DNA of 64,000 nucleotides from Clostridium sp. 12(A) (GCA_000526575.1 JAGI01000002.1:930001-994000), one strand, 5' to 3'. Positions 54,946 through 63,034 are shown, numbered from the stretch's first letter. Translations and numbers: made by a program. The notes: generated by a model not told the origin, from the letters alone.

Positions 54946-56611
54946 TGCTAGACTCTCCTGACGGCTCTTCTGACCCTATAAAATATAAATGTATGTTTTT
55001 TCCATCCCACACGGCTCTCTTTATAAATGCCCGGACTGCCATTCGCTTCTGCTCCACATCCATGGTGTCCAGAGTGTTTGAAAAGGAAGATAATGTTTTT
55101 TTAACAAGCTCTGCCTCCCCGTCGGAAAGCTCCTGGTTGATTAAGGATACCTTAAGCCTTTCTAAATGGCTGCTTATTTCCTCTTTCCTCTGATGAAGCT
55201 CTTCAATCTGGGCAACTATATATTCTTCTGCCGCTGTCCCTCCTGCTTTTTTCAAAGAGGCAACAAGACCGGAAATTTCTTCATCCAAATGAAGAATTTC
55301 CTTATTCAGACGCAATATATCTGCTTCTGATTCCTGACGGCCCTCGTCAAGAAGTTTTTCATATTGATTTAACTGTAGTGCCAATTCCTCCTTATTCTCA
55401 GCTATCTTTTTAATTTCCTCTAATACCATCTGATCAAGAAGATTTCCGTTTGGATTGTTCATGCCGCAGCATTTCATTCGGCTTCTTTCCTTCATGGTAC
55501 ACAAATAGGAATAAATTTGTTCTCCCTCCTGATTGAAACGGCCGGATAGCTTTGGCCTCATATAATCTCCGCATTCACTGCAGTATAAAAGGCCGGACAT
55601 CAGGGCCACATTGCTCCTTGGTTTTCTATAATTTTTAGATTTATTCCGGTCAAGCTGCTTTTGAACCTTGACCCACATGGCCCCAGGAATAAGGCCTTCA
55701 TGCTTTCCAACGGCGACAATCCATTCATCCATCTCTCTCATCTCATGAGCTTTTCCAGGCTTTTGAAGGGTACGATTGTATGCTATAACACCAAATTGGC
55801 CATTAAATTCTTCCTTTTCCGTAAATAAATCCACCTTTTTTTTCTTCAGATAATCATAGGCCTCCATATCAGCTGTCATATAAACAGGATTCCTAAGAAT
55901 TGCCTTAATGGCAAAGCGGCTGAACAGCCGGTTATATTTGGTCTTATATCCATTTTGAATCAGATACGTTTCCGTTTGTGTTAGAGATCCTGTTTCCATA
56001 AACGTTTCATATATCAGGCGAACAAGCTTGGCTTCCTCAGGAACGAGCCTTAACTGATATGCTTTTTTAACCTTCCCCTCTTCCGTAAGGGTTTTAACAC
56101 TTTGAGACTTATAACCAGTCGGAGTCGTTCCGCCCAGCCACCTTCCGCTTTTTGACAGTTCATGCATGTTATCCCGGATCCTCTCTGCAATAGTCTCTCT
56201 CTCCAGCTGGGAGAATACAGAGGCTATATACATCATGGCCCTTCCCATTGGGGAAGAGGTGTCAAACTGTTCCTTGATTGAAATAAAGGAAATATGCATC
56301 TCATTCAATTCCTCAATCAGATTTGCGAAATCGCCAATATTACGGCTGATTCTATCAAGACGATAACAGACAATTGCAGTAAATCGTTTCTTTTTTGCCT
56401 CCTGCATCATCTTTTTAAACTGAGGCCGGTCCAGGTTTCCTCCAGAAAAACCTTCATCTTCATAAACATAGGCATTTTCCCCATAGCTTTCTCCATAATG
56501 GCTGCACAGATACTGCCTGCATAATTCAATCTGATTCCCGATACTCTCCCCTTTTCCGGTGAATTTTGATTTTCTTGAATATATTGCAAATTGATCTTTC
56601 ACTTTTTCCAT
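54941..56611 (-). CDS. SpoIVCA-like large serine recombinase (element 1)
   Basis: 556 residues: catalytic domain with YSRKS (nucleophile Ser15), DEGFSGGNLDRPQF and YRLDRISRNIGDFANLIEEL; recombinase domain; zinc ribbon CSECGDYMRPKL; coiled coil (LRLNKEILHLDEEISGLVAS). This fits the sigK rearrangement recombinase SpoIVCA in size and plan. Its stop codon lies inside the element 1 attachment repeat, so the gene ends at the element boundary. AAGGGG precedes the ATG. Its likely role is excising element 1 in the mother cell. Confidence 0.92.
   Translation of the reverse strand: MEKVKDQFAIYSRKSKFTGKGESIGNQIELCRQYLCSHYGESYGENAYVYEDEGFSGGNLDRPQFKKMMQEAKKKRFTAIVCYRLDRISRNIGDFANLIEELNEMHISFISIKEQFDTSSPMGRAMMYIASVFSQLERETIAERIRDNMHELSKSGRWLGGTTPTGYKSQSVKTLTEEGKVKKAYQLRLVPEEAKLVRLIYETFMETGSLTQTETYLIQNGYKTKYNRLFSRFAIKAILRNPVYMTADMEAYDYLKKKKVDLFTEKEEFNGQFGVIAYNRTLQKPGKAHEMREMDEWIVAVGKHEGLIPGAMWVKVQKQLDRNKSKNYRKPRSNVALMSGLLYCSECGDYMRPKLSGRFNQEGEQIYSYLCTMKERSRMKCCGMNNPNGNLLDQMVLEEIKKIAENKEELALQLNQYEKLLDEGRQESEADILRLNKEILHLDEEISGLVASLKKAGGTAAEEYIVAQIEELHQRKEEISSHLERLKVSLINQELSDGEAELVKKTLSSFSNTLDTMDVEQKRMAVRAFIKRAVWDGKNIHLYFIGSEEPSGESSK
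54944..54945 (-). other. Attachment core (AA) of element 1, sigK middle side
   Basis: Core AA within the shared AAATGA (54946-54941), the first two bases of the Asn89 codon. Outer arm GAGCCGT at 54967-54961, 15 nt from the core. The recombinase stop codon TGA (54943-54941) overlaps the core repeat. Confidence 0.85.
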
Positions 56612-56720
56612 TCATTTCACCCCTTAACAAAATACTCTGCATTCCATAATCCACTCCAGGCACATACCGGACACGCAGAACCTCATACAATATATAGACT
56701 ATCGTTCCGGAAGACTTATT

Positions 56721-56894
56721 ATGAATATCATCGTTTATCGTCCTGAGACAGAAGAAGACCAAAAGGATCTGGAAAAAAAAGCAGCCATGGTTCACAGCCA
56801 GGCTGTCTTACAGTGCTTAAAACAGCTTTCTTGTCCAATTTATCAGAAACAAGCTATATGGAAGGAAATTAATCCTGATACAAATAAAGGATAA
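56721..56894 (+). CDS. 57-residue ORF divergent from the element 1 recombinase
   Basis: Starts MNIIVYRPETEEDQKDLEKK, then a helix-rich, charged protein with VHSQAVLQCLKQLSCPIYQK. No membrane segment. It is followed 7 bp later by a strong inverted repeat. It is the only plus-strand gene in either element and faces away from the recombinase. In C. difficile the skin element encodes a small recombination directionality factor needed for excision; this ORF is a candidate counterpart by size and position, not by verified homology. Confidence 0.6.
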   Translation: MNIIVYRPETEEDQKDLEKKAAMVHSQAVLQCLKQLSCPIYQKQAIWKEINPDTNKG

Positions 56895-56901
56895 GCAAAA
56901 G

Positions 56902-56937
56902 CCTATCATACCCAGGTTCTTAAAAGGGTATGATAGG
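56902..56937. terminator. Bidirectional terminator in element 1
   Basis: Perfect 12-bp inverted repeat CCTATCATACCC / GGGTATGATAGG with a 12-nt loop, between the plus-strand small ORF and the minus-strand cytochrome-b5-like gene; CTTTTG follows on the minus strand. Confidence 0.75.
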
Positions 56938-56956
56938 ATGGCATTTTCATATCTTA

Positions 56957-57544
56957 TCAGCTCATTTGAGGTGTCACAAGAGTGCCTACAATCGGGAGCA
57001 CGCTTAATACCATGGCTCCTGGATGACACATCTGAAACTCACTGGTCAAATTTCTCCCTGCTGTAAGTCCAAAAAAGTGGCTCCCTCCTGCCCATAAAGG
57101 ATTGTCAGTAACATTATATACCACTCCGTTTACCGCTACATAAGCAGGCTGACCATCTTTTCCGTTGTATTGTGCCAGTTCTTCCAAAGTAAATTCCCGG
57201 GTACCTTCCTCTGGTTCCGTGCCATTTTCAGATTCCTCTCCGTTCTGCGGCTGAGTCCCATTAGGGGATTGGGTGCCATTTGGGGGCTGGGTCCCATTCT
57301 GGGGCTGACTTCCTTCCTGGGGCTGACTTCCCCCCTGAGGCTGAGTTCCGTTGTTCTCCTCCTGATATACTGGCTGGATAAGCTGATTAAAATATTGAAT
57401 GTGGCTTTCCAGCATAACGATCTCACTGCTTAGAGTATCCAGTATATCTTCACGGTTAAACTGATCAGAACGCAGTTTCTCCACATCTGAATTGATTTTT
57501 CTCAAACCTTTGCCTACAAAATCTAGTACCAGTTCCATTTCCAT
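56957..57544 (-). CDS. Cytochrome-b5-like heme-binding domain protein with repeat linker
   Basis: 195 residues: an N-terminal helical region (~1-60), a low-complexity linker (~63-110) of six-residue repeats such as GTQPQN, GSQPQE and GTQPPN, then a cytochrome b5-like domain (~115-190) with FTLEELAQYNGKDGQPAYVA, VNGVVYNVTDNPLW and candidate heme ligands in GSHFFGLTAG and CHPGAM. No signal peptide. GGAGG lies 7 nt before the ATG. Similar single-domain proteins occur in Clostridia with unknown function. Cargo of element 1. Confidence 0.75.
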   Translation of the reverse strand: MEMELVLDFVGKGLRKINSDVEKLRSDQFNREDILDTLSSEIVMLESHIQYFNQLIQPVYQEENNGTQPQGGSQPQEGSQPQNGTQPPNGTQSPNGTQPQNGEESENGTEPEEGTREFTLEELAQYNGKDGQPAYVAVNGVVYNVTDNPLWAGGSHFFGLTAGRNLTSEFQMCHPGAMVLSVLPIVGTLVTPQMS

Positions 57545-57684
57545 ATGAACACCTCCATAAAAATTATACAGGATTATAACTATATGTACCGTTTATTGCT
57601 TGACCAAGTGGGGAATTTTAAGCATTGCTTGATTCAATATATGTGGTAAGTACAAATTTAACCCCCTATTTTTATGTTTTCTCA

Positions 57685-57723
57685 ATAAAAAATCATCCTC
57701 TTACAGGAAGTAAAAGGATGATT
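57685..57723 (-). terminator. Terminator after the GH27 gene
   Basis: AATCATCCT (57691-57699) pairs with AGGATGATT (57715-57723); on the minus strand TTTTTATTG follows. Confidence 0.85.
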
Positions 57724-57728
57724 CTAAA

Positions 57729-59018
57729 TTATGGATTATATTGGTAGATGGCAGCTCCATGTCCGGGCAGAGTAACGGACATATCTTTTTCTTTTAAAGA
57801 TTTACTCTTACCCGTCCATAGCTCTGTAAGGGTAAGATCGCAGAAGCTTGAAAAGCCTGCCATATCTGCTTCTATTAAGATGGGGCGTTCTACATTGGAA
57901 AGATTAAAGACAGCAAGGTATTGTGTCCCATCTGTTTTATCATGACTCAGCCAGAGACAATGATGGTCATCTCTCCATAACTGCCTGGCACCTTCTGAAT
58001 CAGTTAAAAGCTTTAAGACCGCCTTATTCGTCAACAGCTTAAGGGTCCAGTCATCAAGGAGCGTCAATTCTCCACCAATCATAAGCGGTGACCGGAACAT
58101 GCACCAAAGCGACATCATGGTAATCTGTTCTTCTCTGGTAAATCTCGTAGGCCGTTCCTGACCAAATCCTTTGCCGATCATTCCAACAGGCAGCATGTCG
58201 CAATCTGGATAATTTCCTTCGCTCACATGGTTCTGCCAGATTTCACAGCGCTCAAACATGGGAAGAAGGTATTTCCAGTCATCCCAAAAATCATCGGTAA
58301 TACGCCACATGTTTGCATAGGTACTGTAATGCCATGATTCATGAATCAGTGCAGGACCTGGAGAAAGGCTTAGCACCATAGGGCGGCCGCACTTTTTGAT
58401 GGCCTTATGAAGCATTACTATTTCCTGCTTTGCTGACGGGACATCCATTCGGCAAATATCGTCACATTTTATAAAGTCCACGCCCCAGCTGGCATAAAGT
58501 TCTATGATGGAGTCGTAATATTCCTGAGCCCCTTCTACGCCAGGTATCACACCATACATATCAGGATTCCAGGAACACACAGACCCGGGATCCGCTATTT
58601 CATTGGCCGTCTTATCCGTTCCCATAAGCTTTCCATGGGTATGTGCAGCAATTCTTGGAATTCCACGCATGATATGAATGCCAAATTTAAGTCCCAGCTC
58701 ATGGATATAGTGAGCCAGAGGGGCGAACCCCTTTCCCCCGGCTGATGATGGAAAACGCTCTGAGCAGGGAATCAGTCTGGAATATTCATCTATTTCCACT
58801 TTCCCAAAGGGTATGTACTGGTACTTGTCCCTCCTGGTTCCTGCCCCGTAAGCATACCACTGAATATCCACTACAATGTATTCCCACCCAAAATCCTTTA
58901 AATGTGCTGCCATATAGTCTGCATTGGCCTTGATCTGATCCTCATTTACGGTCGTATCATAATAATCGTAGCTGTTCCAACCCATGGGAGGAGTCTGTAA
59001 CATGATCTGATTTTTCAT
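57729..59018 (-). CDS. GH27 alpha-galactosidase-like glycoside hydrolase
   Basis: About 429 residues: (beta/alpha)8 barrel of family GH27/clan D with TPPMGWNSYDYYDT, WGVDFIKCDDICRMD (probable nucleophile Asp), WRITDDFWDDW (probable acid/base Asp), then a small beta domain. No signal peptide, so intracellular. Probably hydrolyses terminal alpha-galactosides; related clan members act on beta-L-arabinopyranosides. The ATG at 59018 has AAAGGGG 5 nt upstream; the frame opens at 59036. It is cargo of element 1, transcribed like sigK, and galT is elsewhere in the window. Confidence 0.88.
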   Translation of the reverse strand: MKNQIMLQTPPMGWNSYDYYDTTVNEDQIKANADYMAAHLKDFGWEYIVVDIQWYAYGAGTRRDKYQYIPFGKVEIDEYSRLIPCSERFPSSAGGKGFAPLAHYIHELGLKFGIHIMRGIPRIAAHTHGKLMGTDKTANEIADPGSVCSWNPDMYGVIPGVEGAQEYYDSIIELYASWGVDFIKCDDICRMDVPSAKQEIVMLHKAIKKCGRPMVLSLSPGPALIHESWHYSTYANMWRITDDFWDDWKYLLPMFERCEIWQNHVSEGNYPDCDMLPVGMIGKGFGQERPTRFTREEQITMMSLWCMFRSPLMIGGELTLLDDWTLKLLTNKAVLKLLTDSEGARQLWRDDHHCLWLSHDKTDGTQYLAVFNLSNVERPILIEADMAGFSSFCDLTLTELWTGKSKSLKEKDMSVTLPGHGAAIYQYNP

Positions 59019-59143
59019 ATAATCCCCTTTCTCCATACATTACATAATCATAATTCCATTATAACAAGCATGTTAAGCCTTGCAAGTATAATCGGTAAAA
59101 ACTGGAAATTTCTATGCCTGTGAGCCGTTATGATAGGATATCA

Positions 59144-59145
59144 TT
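59144..59145 (-). other. Attachment core (AA) of element 1, sigK 5' side
   Basis: Core AA within the shared AAATGA (59146-59141), in the Asn89 codon. Outer arm ACGGCTC (59128-59122) lies 15 nt from the core and is the exact inverse of the arm at the other end. Confidence 0.85.
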
Positions 59146-59409
59146 TTCCACACATTTGGCTGCATAGGTAGCCAGCCTTGAGCCTCTATCCGGATGGAAG
59201 GTGTTCACGGCTTTAATCAGACCGATCGTTCCTACGGATAGGAGATCTTCCATGTCGTAATCCGTATTCTGATATTTTTTCGCCACATGGGCAACCAGAC
59301 GCATGTTTCGCTCAATGAGTGTGGCTCTCGCCTCCTGATCCCCTTCCTGGTATCGTTCCAGACACTCTCGTTCCTCTCGTGCAGTTAAAGGTTTGGGAAA
59401 AGTTTTCAA
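59144..59409 (-). CDS. sigK: sigK fragment 1: codons 1-89
   Basis: N-terminal part of mother-cell sigma factor sigma-K: FPKPLTAREERECLERY, LIERNMRLVAHVAKKYQ and YDMEDLLSVGTIGLIKAVNT are sigma-70 region 2.1-2.2, and GSRLATYAAKCVEN is region 2.3-2.4, where homology stops. The frame then reads D-I-L-S-stop (59128) from element 1. The start is a TTG at 59409 with AAGGTGG 6 nt before it; a stop lies eight codons upstream. The product therefore has no pro-sequence, unlike B. subtilis pro-sigma-K but like C. difficile. Full reconstituted length is 210 residues. Confidence 0.95.
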
Positions 59410-59521
59410 AGAAAGCCACCTTAAACTTACTTACTCTCATTTTATGCTGCCCTTTCCATGAAAGTGCTTTTACAATAAATATTGGCTGGTACTTCTTTTT
59501 CCTCATAATCAAGGAAAGATC

Positions 59522-59577
59522 AAAAAAATCGGGCAAGAGAACTCTATGGTCTGCCTGAGTCTCTGTCCGATTTTTTT
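59522..59577 (-). terminator. Terminator after the AICAR transformylase gene
   Basis: AAAAAAATCGG ... CCGATTTTTTT with imperfect inner pairing (CAGAG/CTCTTG), immediately downstream of the stop codon and upstream of sigK. Confidence 0.75.
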
Positions 59578-59583
59578 AATATT

Positions 59584-60762
59584 CTAATGATGAAACAGGC
59601 GGATTTTGGTAAATGCCATTGCCATTCCATATTTGTTGCATGTTTCAATTACCTGATCATCCCGAACGGAACCGCCAGGCTGGGCCACATACTTGACCCC
59701 GCTTTTATAAGCCCGGTCTATGTTGTCCCCAAATGGGAAAAATGCATCTGAGCCTAACGAAACCCCGGAAAGCTGATCCAGCCAGGCCCTTTTTTCCTCA
59801 GAGGAAAATACAGGAGGCTTCACTTTAAAAATACTTTCCCATCTTCCGTCAGCCAGGACATCCATATATTCCTCACCAATATAAATATCAATGGCATTGT
59901 CTCTGTCTGCCCGGCGGATCTCATCCACAAATGGCAGCTCTAATACCTGGGGTGCCTGTCGCAGAAACCAGTTATCAGCCTTGCTTCCTGCCAGTCTGGT
60001 ACAATGGACTCTTGACTGCTGCCCTGCCCCAATTCCAATGGCCTGTCCCCCTTTTGCATAGCAAACGGAGTTTGACTGGGTGTATTTTAAGGTTATGAGA
60101 GAGATAATAAGATCCATTTTCCCGGAATCCGGAATCTCCTGATTCTTAGTAACAACGTCCTTTAACAGCTCTCCATCTATTTTCAGTTCATTTCTTCCCT
60201 GCTCAAACACAACTCCATACACCTGTTTCGTTTCAAGAGGCTCTGGCACATAATCAGGATCGATCTGAATTACGTTATAATTACCATTCTTTTTGGCCTT
60301 TAAAATTTCCAATGCCTCAGGCTCAAATCCAGGGGCAATAACACCATCGGATACTTCCCGCTTAATGATTTTGGCAGTATCCACATCACAAATATCAGAT
60401 AAGGAAATAAAATCCCCAAAGGCAGACATACGGTCAGCACCTCTTGCTCTTGCATAGGCACAGGCCAATGGAGATAAGTCCTTCATATCTTCCACCCAGT
60501 AGATTTTTGATAATACATCATTAAGAGGAAGACCTACCGCAGCTCCAGCGGGAGAAACATGCTTAAAGGAAGCTGCTGCCGGAAGTCCGGTGGCCTCTTT
60601 CAATTCTTTTACCAATTGCCAGCCATTAAAAGCATCCAGGAAATTAATATATCCGGGGCGGCCGCTCAAAACTTGAATCGGCAGTTCTTTCCCATCCTGC
60701 ATAAATATACGGGATGGTTTCTGATTCGGGTTACAACCATATTTTAATTCCAGCTCGTTCAT
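59584..60762 (-). CDS. purH: AICAR transformylase (stand-alone PurH transformylase domain)
   Basis: 392 residues matching only the C-terminal AICAR formyltransferase domain of bifunctional PurH: ELELKYGCNPNQKPSR, SFKHVSPAGAAVGLPL (counterpart of the catalytic KHxNPCG motif), RARGADRMSAFGDFISL and RVHCTRLAGSKADNWFLRQ. It transfers a formyl group from 10-formyl-THF to AICAR. The missing IMP cyclohydrolase step is supplied by the PurO-like gene 14 bp upstream in the same operon. Confidence 0.92.
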   Translation of the reverse strand: MNELELKYGCNPNQKPSRIFMQDGKELPIQVLSGRPGYINFLDAFNGWQLVKELKEATGLPAAASFKHVSPAGAAVGLPLNDVLSKIYWVEDMKDLSPLACAYARARGADRMSAFGDFISLSDICDVDTAKIIKREVSDGVIAPGFEPEALEILKAKKNGNYNVIQIDPDYVPEPLETKQVYGVVFEQGRNELKIDGELLKDVVTKNQEIPDSGKMDLIISLITLKYTQSNSVCYAKGGQAIGIGAGQQSRVHCTRLAGSKADNWFLRQAPQVLELPFVDEIRRADRDNAIDIYIGEEYMDVLADGRWESIFKVKPPVFSSEEKRAWLDQLSGVSLGSDAFFPFGDNIDRAYKSGVKYVAQPGGSVRDDQVIETCNKYGMAMAFTKIRLFHH

Positions 60763-60776
60763 CCTTTGCGCTCCTG

Positions 60777-61637
60777 TTATTTGTTTTTATTTACGATTCT
60801 CGTCTCAAATGCCCCTGTTTTAATATCAATATATCTGACAAACAGGGATACCTTATTCTCTTCATTTAGGCTATCCCAAACAAGCTCTGTAAATGCATCC
60901 ATATCATCAAGTACTTCAACCAGCTTTGGCTCCCCCTGAAAGCTTATAAGCGGTTCTCCATCCTGCATGTAGGTATGGATAAAGTGAGCCTCTCCAGCCA
61001 GCGGATTTTCATAAGAAAAGGTATAGCGGTTACAGGCCCTGGGATCTCCATGATTACTTTTTAAGATGGACATGTCATAGTGAAATTCACCTTCTTCTAA
61101 ATGCATAATCCCTGAAATGCGAGGGGTATAGTTGGGGCTGTCCGGTTCAAATTCTCTGGAACGAAGGGATTGCTCAAAGGTGAGCTTCTGATTCAATCCA
61201 TTATAAATGGTATCTGTCTGATCACCGTTTGTTACAATGGTCTTATTTCCAAGAACTCTTACTGGAGCATAAATAATTAAACTGGGGTCTGTCAGCTTAG
61301 AGGGATCAAATGCCTGAGTACGAATTCCCTGTCCTTCCTGAGCAAATATCCGGTTACGGCTGTTTTCACTTCTTCCCATAATAAAATAAGCAGCCACTGC
61401 CTTTGTCCCATCCGGGGTCTTTCCGATTACGATCCCTCTTCCGGGATAAGAATTGTTCTTTAATTCGTCCTTTAAAGAAATCAAATTCATAGCATTTGTT
61501 CCTCCTTCGTCATTTACACGCAAAAAACCGCCTGGGCATCCCATAGCGGTGCCCAGACGGTCGGCTTCAAATTGTATCGTGCTCCCTGTGGTTAATTCCA
61601 CTGATCCGTCAGTCGCACGTACCTTGTAAATCATCAT
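60777..61637 (-). CDS. IMP cyclohydrolase, PurO-like
   Basis: 286 residues with the IMP_cyclohydrolase (PF07826) core YPGRGIVIGKTPDGTKAVAAYFIMGRSENSRNR. It closes the purine ring of FAICAR to give IMP. The family is best known from archaea (PurO) but is common in Lachnospiraceae beside a transformylase-only PurH. Longer than archaeal PurO (about 200). The frame opens at 61637; starts a few codons downstream are possible. Confidence 0.82.
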   Translation of the reverse strand: MMIYKVRATDGSVELTTGSTIQFEADRLGTAMGCPGGFLRVNDEGGTNAMNLISLKDELKNNSYPGRGIVIGKTPDGTKAVAAYFIMGRSENSRNRIFAQEGQGIRTQAFDPSKLTDPSLIIYAPVRVLGNKTIVTNGDQTDTIYNGLNQKLTFEQSLRSREFEPDSPNYTPRISGIMHLEEGEFHYDMSILKSNHGDPRACNRYTFSYENPLAGEAHFIHTYMQDGEPLISFQGEPKLVEVLDDMDAFTELVWDSLNEENKVSLFVRYIDIKTGAFETRIVNKNK

Positions 61638-61678
61638 ATCTTATAAAAGGTTAAAAAGCAAGTATTTTTTTCAATCCA

Positions 61679-63034
61679 TTATTCATTCCGAATGGCTGCC
61701 AAGGGACTGAGCTTCATGGCCCTTAATGCCGGGAAGAAGCCTGCCGCCATTCCTACAAAAATAGCAAAGCCGATGGCAGTTGTGGATAACCATATGGGAA
61801 TTTGTGACAGATCACCTGGCATATCCGGCATGAACCGGCTGGCCAAAAACTTATTGATCAGGAAAGAAATTCCATAGCTGAAGGCAATGCCTGCCACACC
61901 TCCGAAAAAGCCGATAAAACCTGATTCTAATAGAAACATGTTTCTGATTACATTCATATCACAGCCCAACACCTTAAGAATACCAATCTCCTTGGTTCTT
62001 TCATAAATGGACATCATCATGGTATTTGCAATACCGATAGCAGCAACAAACAGAGAAACCGCACCGATACCGCCTAAAAGCGCCTGAACCATCTTAGCCT
62101 GCTTTTGGGACTGCTCCAGCCACTCCATATTAGAGTTTGCCTGAAATCCCATATCAGAGACTGCCTTTTGAACCAGAGCAACATTCTTCATATCATCTAC
62201 CTGGATCACAGACTGATTATAGATAAAATAGTTGTAAGGCTTTCCTTTCTTTGTGGTTGGCTGATTTGGTATGGGTTTTTTCTTGAAAATTTGTTTTAAC
62301 TGGGTTTTTAAGGTATCTATGTCTACATATACACTATAACTGTAGTTATTATATTCTTCCGGCGTGCCCTTCACCAATCCGCTGGTGTGCAACAGATATT
62401 TCTTTGGAGGTTTTATAGGAGTCTTCCCATCGGAAGCAGTTCCTCCGTTTTGAGCCTGGTAGTAAGCATCCATATCAAAGATTACAAACATGGGCCGGTT
62501 CATAAAATCAATATCCGGAAGGTTACTGGTATCACCAAACATACGGTTAGAGCTTTTGGGATTATAAAAGTCTCTTATGACCATATTTCCCACCACCATC
62601 TTTAGCTCATTATCACCTGCTTCCGGGATCTGCCCTTCTTTCAGAGGAATATCCTTCATATATTCCTGGGTGACACCTGTAATGGTAGTATTGGATTCAT
62701 AAGCTCCCTGCTTCATCAGTACGTTTACCTGCAATAGCGGGGAAACCGCTTTCACGTGTTCAATTTTTTCAAATTGCCGGATCACATCATCAGTCATGTA
62801 TTTGGGATCCTTGCTGTCCTGATTCATCCGTTCACCGGAATATACGGATATTTCCGTAAGGCTGCCGTAAGAAGCAATCTGGTCCATGGTTAGCTGATTA
62901 AAACCGATTCCTAAGGAGACCATAACTACGATAGAAGCCGTTCCGATCCAGACTCCCAAAACCGTCAAAAATGTCCTTAGTTTTCTCCGTCTTAAATTAT
63001 TTGCACTCATGGAGAGCAAATCACTAAATCTCAT
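61679..63034 (-). CDS. MacB/FtsX-type ABC transporter permease
   Basis: 451 residues: N-terminal helix with NNLRRRKLRTFLTVLGVWIG, a ~270-residue extracytoplasmic MacB-like domain, three C-terminal helices with YERTKEIGILKVLGCDMNVI and the final FPALRAMKLSPLAAIRNE. Overlaps the upstream CARDB-like gene by 11 bp. The cognate ATPase is not in the window and probably lies to the right. Confidence 0.9.
   Translation of the reverse strand: MRFSDLLSMSANNLRRRKLRTFLTVLGVWIGTASIVVMVSLGIGFNQLTMDQIASYGSLTEISVYSGERMNQDSKDPKYMTDDVIRQFEKIEHVKAVSPLLQVNVLMKQGAYESNTTITGVTQEYMKDIPLKEGQIPEAGDNELKMVVGNMVIRDFYNPKSSNRMFGDTSNLPDIDFMNRPMFVIFDMDAYYQAQNGGTASDGKTPIKPPKKYLLHTSGLVKGTPEEYNNYSYSVYVDIDTLKTQLKQIFKKKPIPNQPTTKKGKPYNYFIYNQSVIQVDDMKNVALVQKAVSDMGFQANSNMEWLEQSQKQAKMVQALLGGIGAVSLFVAAIGIANTMMMSIYERTKEIGILKVLGCDMNVIRNMFLLESGFIGFFGGVAGIAFSYGISFLINKFLASRFMPDMPGDLSQIPIWLSTTAIGFAIFVGMAAGFFPALRAMKLSPLAAIRNE

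Larger units (their letters stand above)
54945..59144 (-). mobile_element. sigK intervening element 1, compact skin-like element (4,200 bp)
   Basis: Interrupts sigK at Asn89, the classical skin position; the shared repeat AAATGA contains the AATGA repeat known from the B. subtilis skin junctions. Contents: SpoIVCA-like recombinase, a divergent 57-codon ORF, a cytochrome-b5-like protein and a GH27 alpha-galactosidase. Excision restores CVEN-EILMLLRANK in frame. The predicted circle junction is a dyad centred on the shared AA, with perfect 7-bp arms GAGCCGT/ACGGCTC each 15 nt from the core. Much smaller than the B. subtilis (48 kb) and C. difficile (about 15 kb) skin elements. Confidence 0.93.

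Noticed and set aside
59128-59409. sigK treated as a truncated pseudogene
   Set aside because: Both junctions join in frame at shared dinucleotides with symmetric attachment arms and intact recombinases, so a reversible interruption explains it better than decay.
59312-59536. 74-codon ORF overlapping the sigK start
   Set aside because: Out-of-frame overlap of the sigK 5' end and the upstream region, with no ribosome site or recognisable content.
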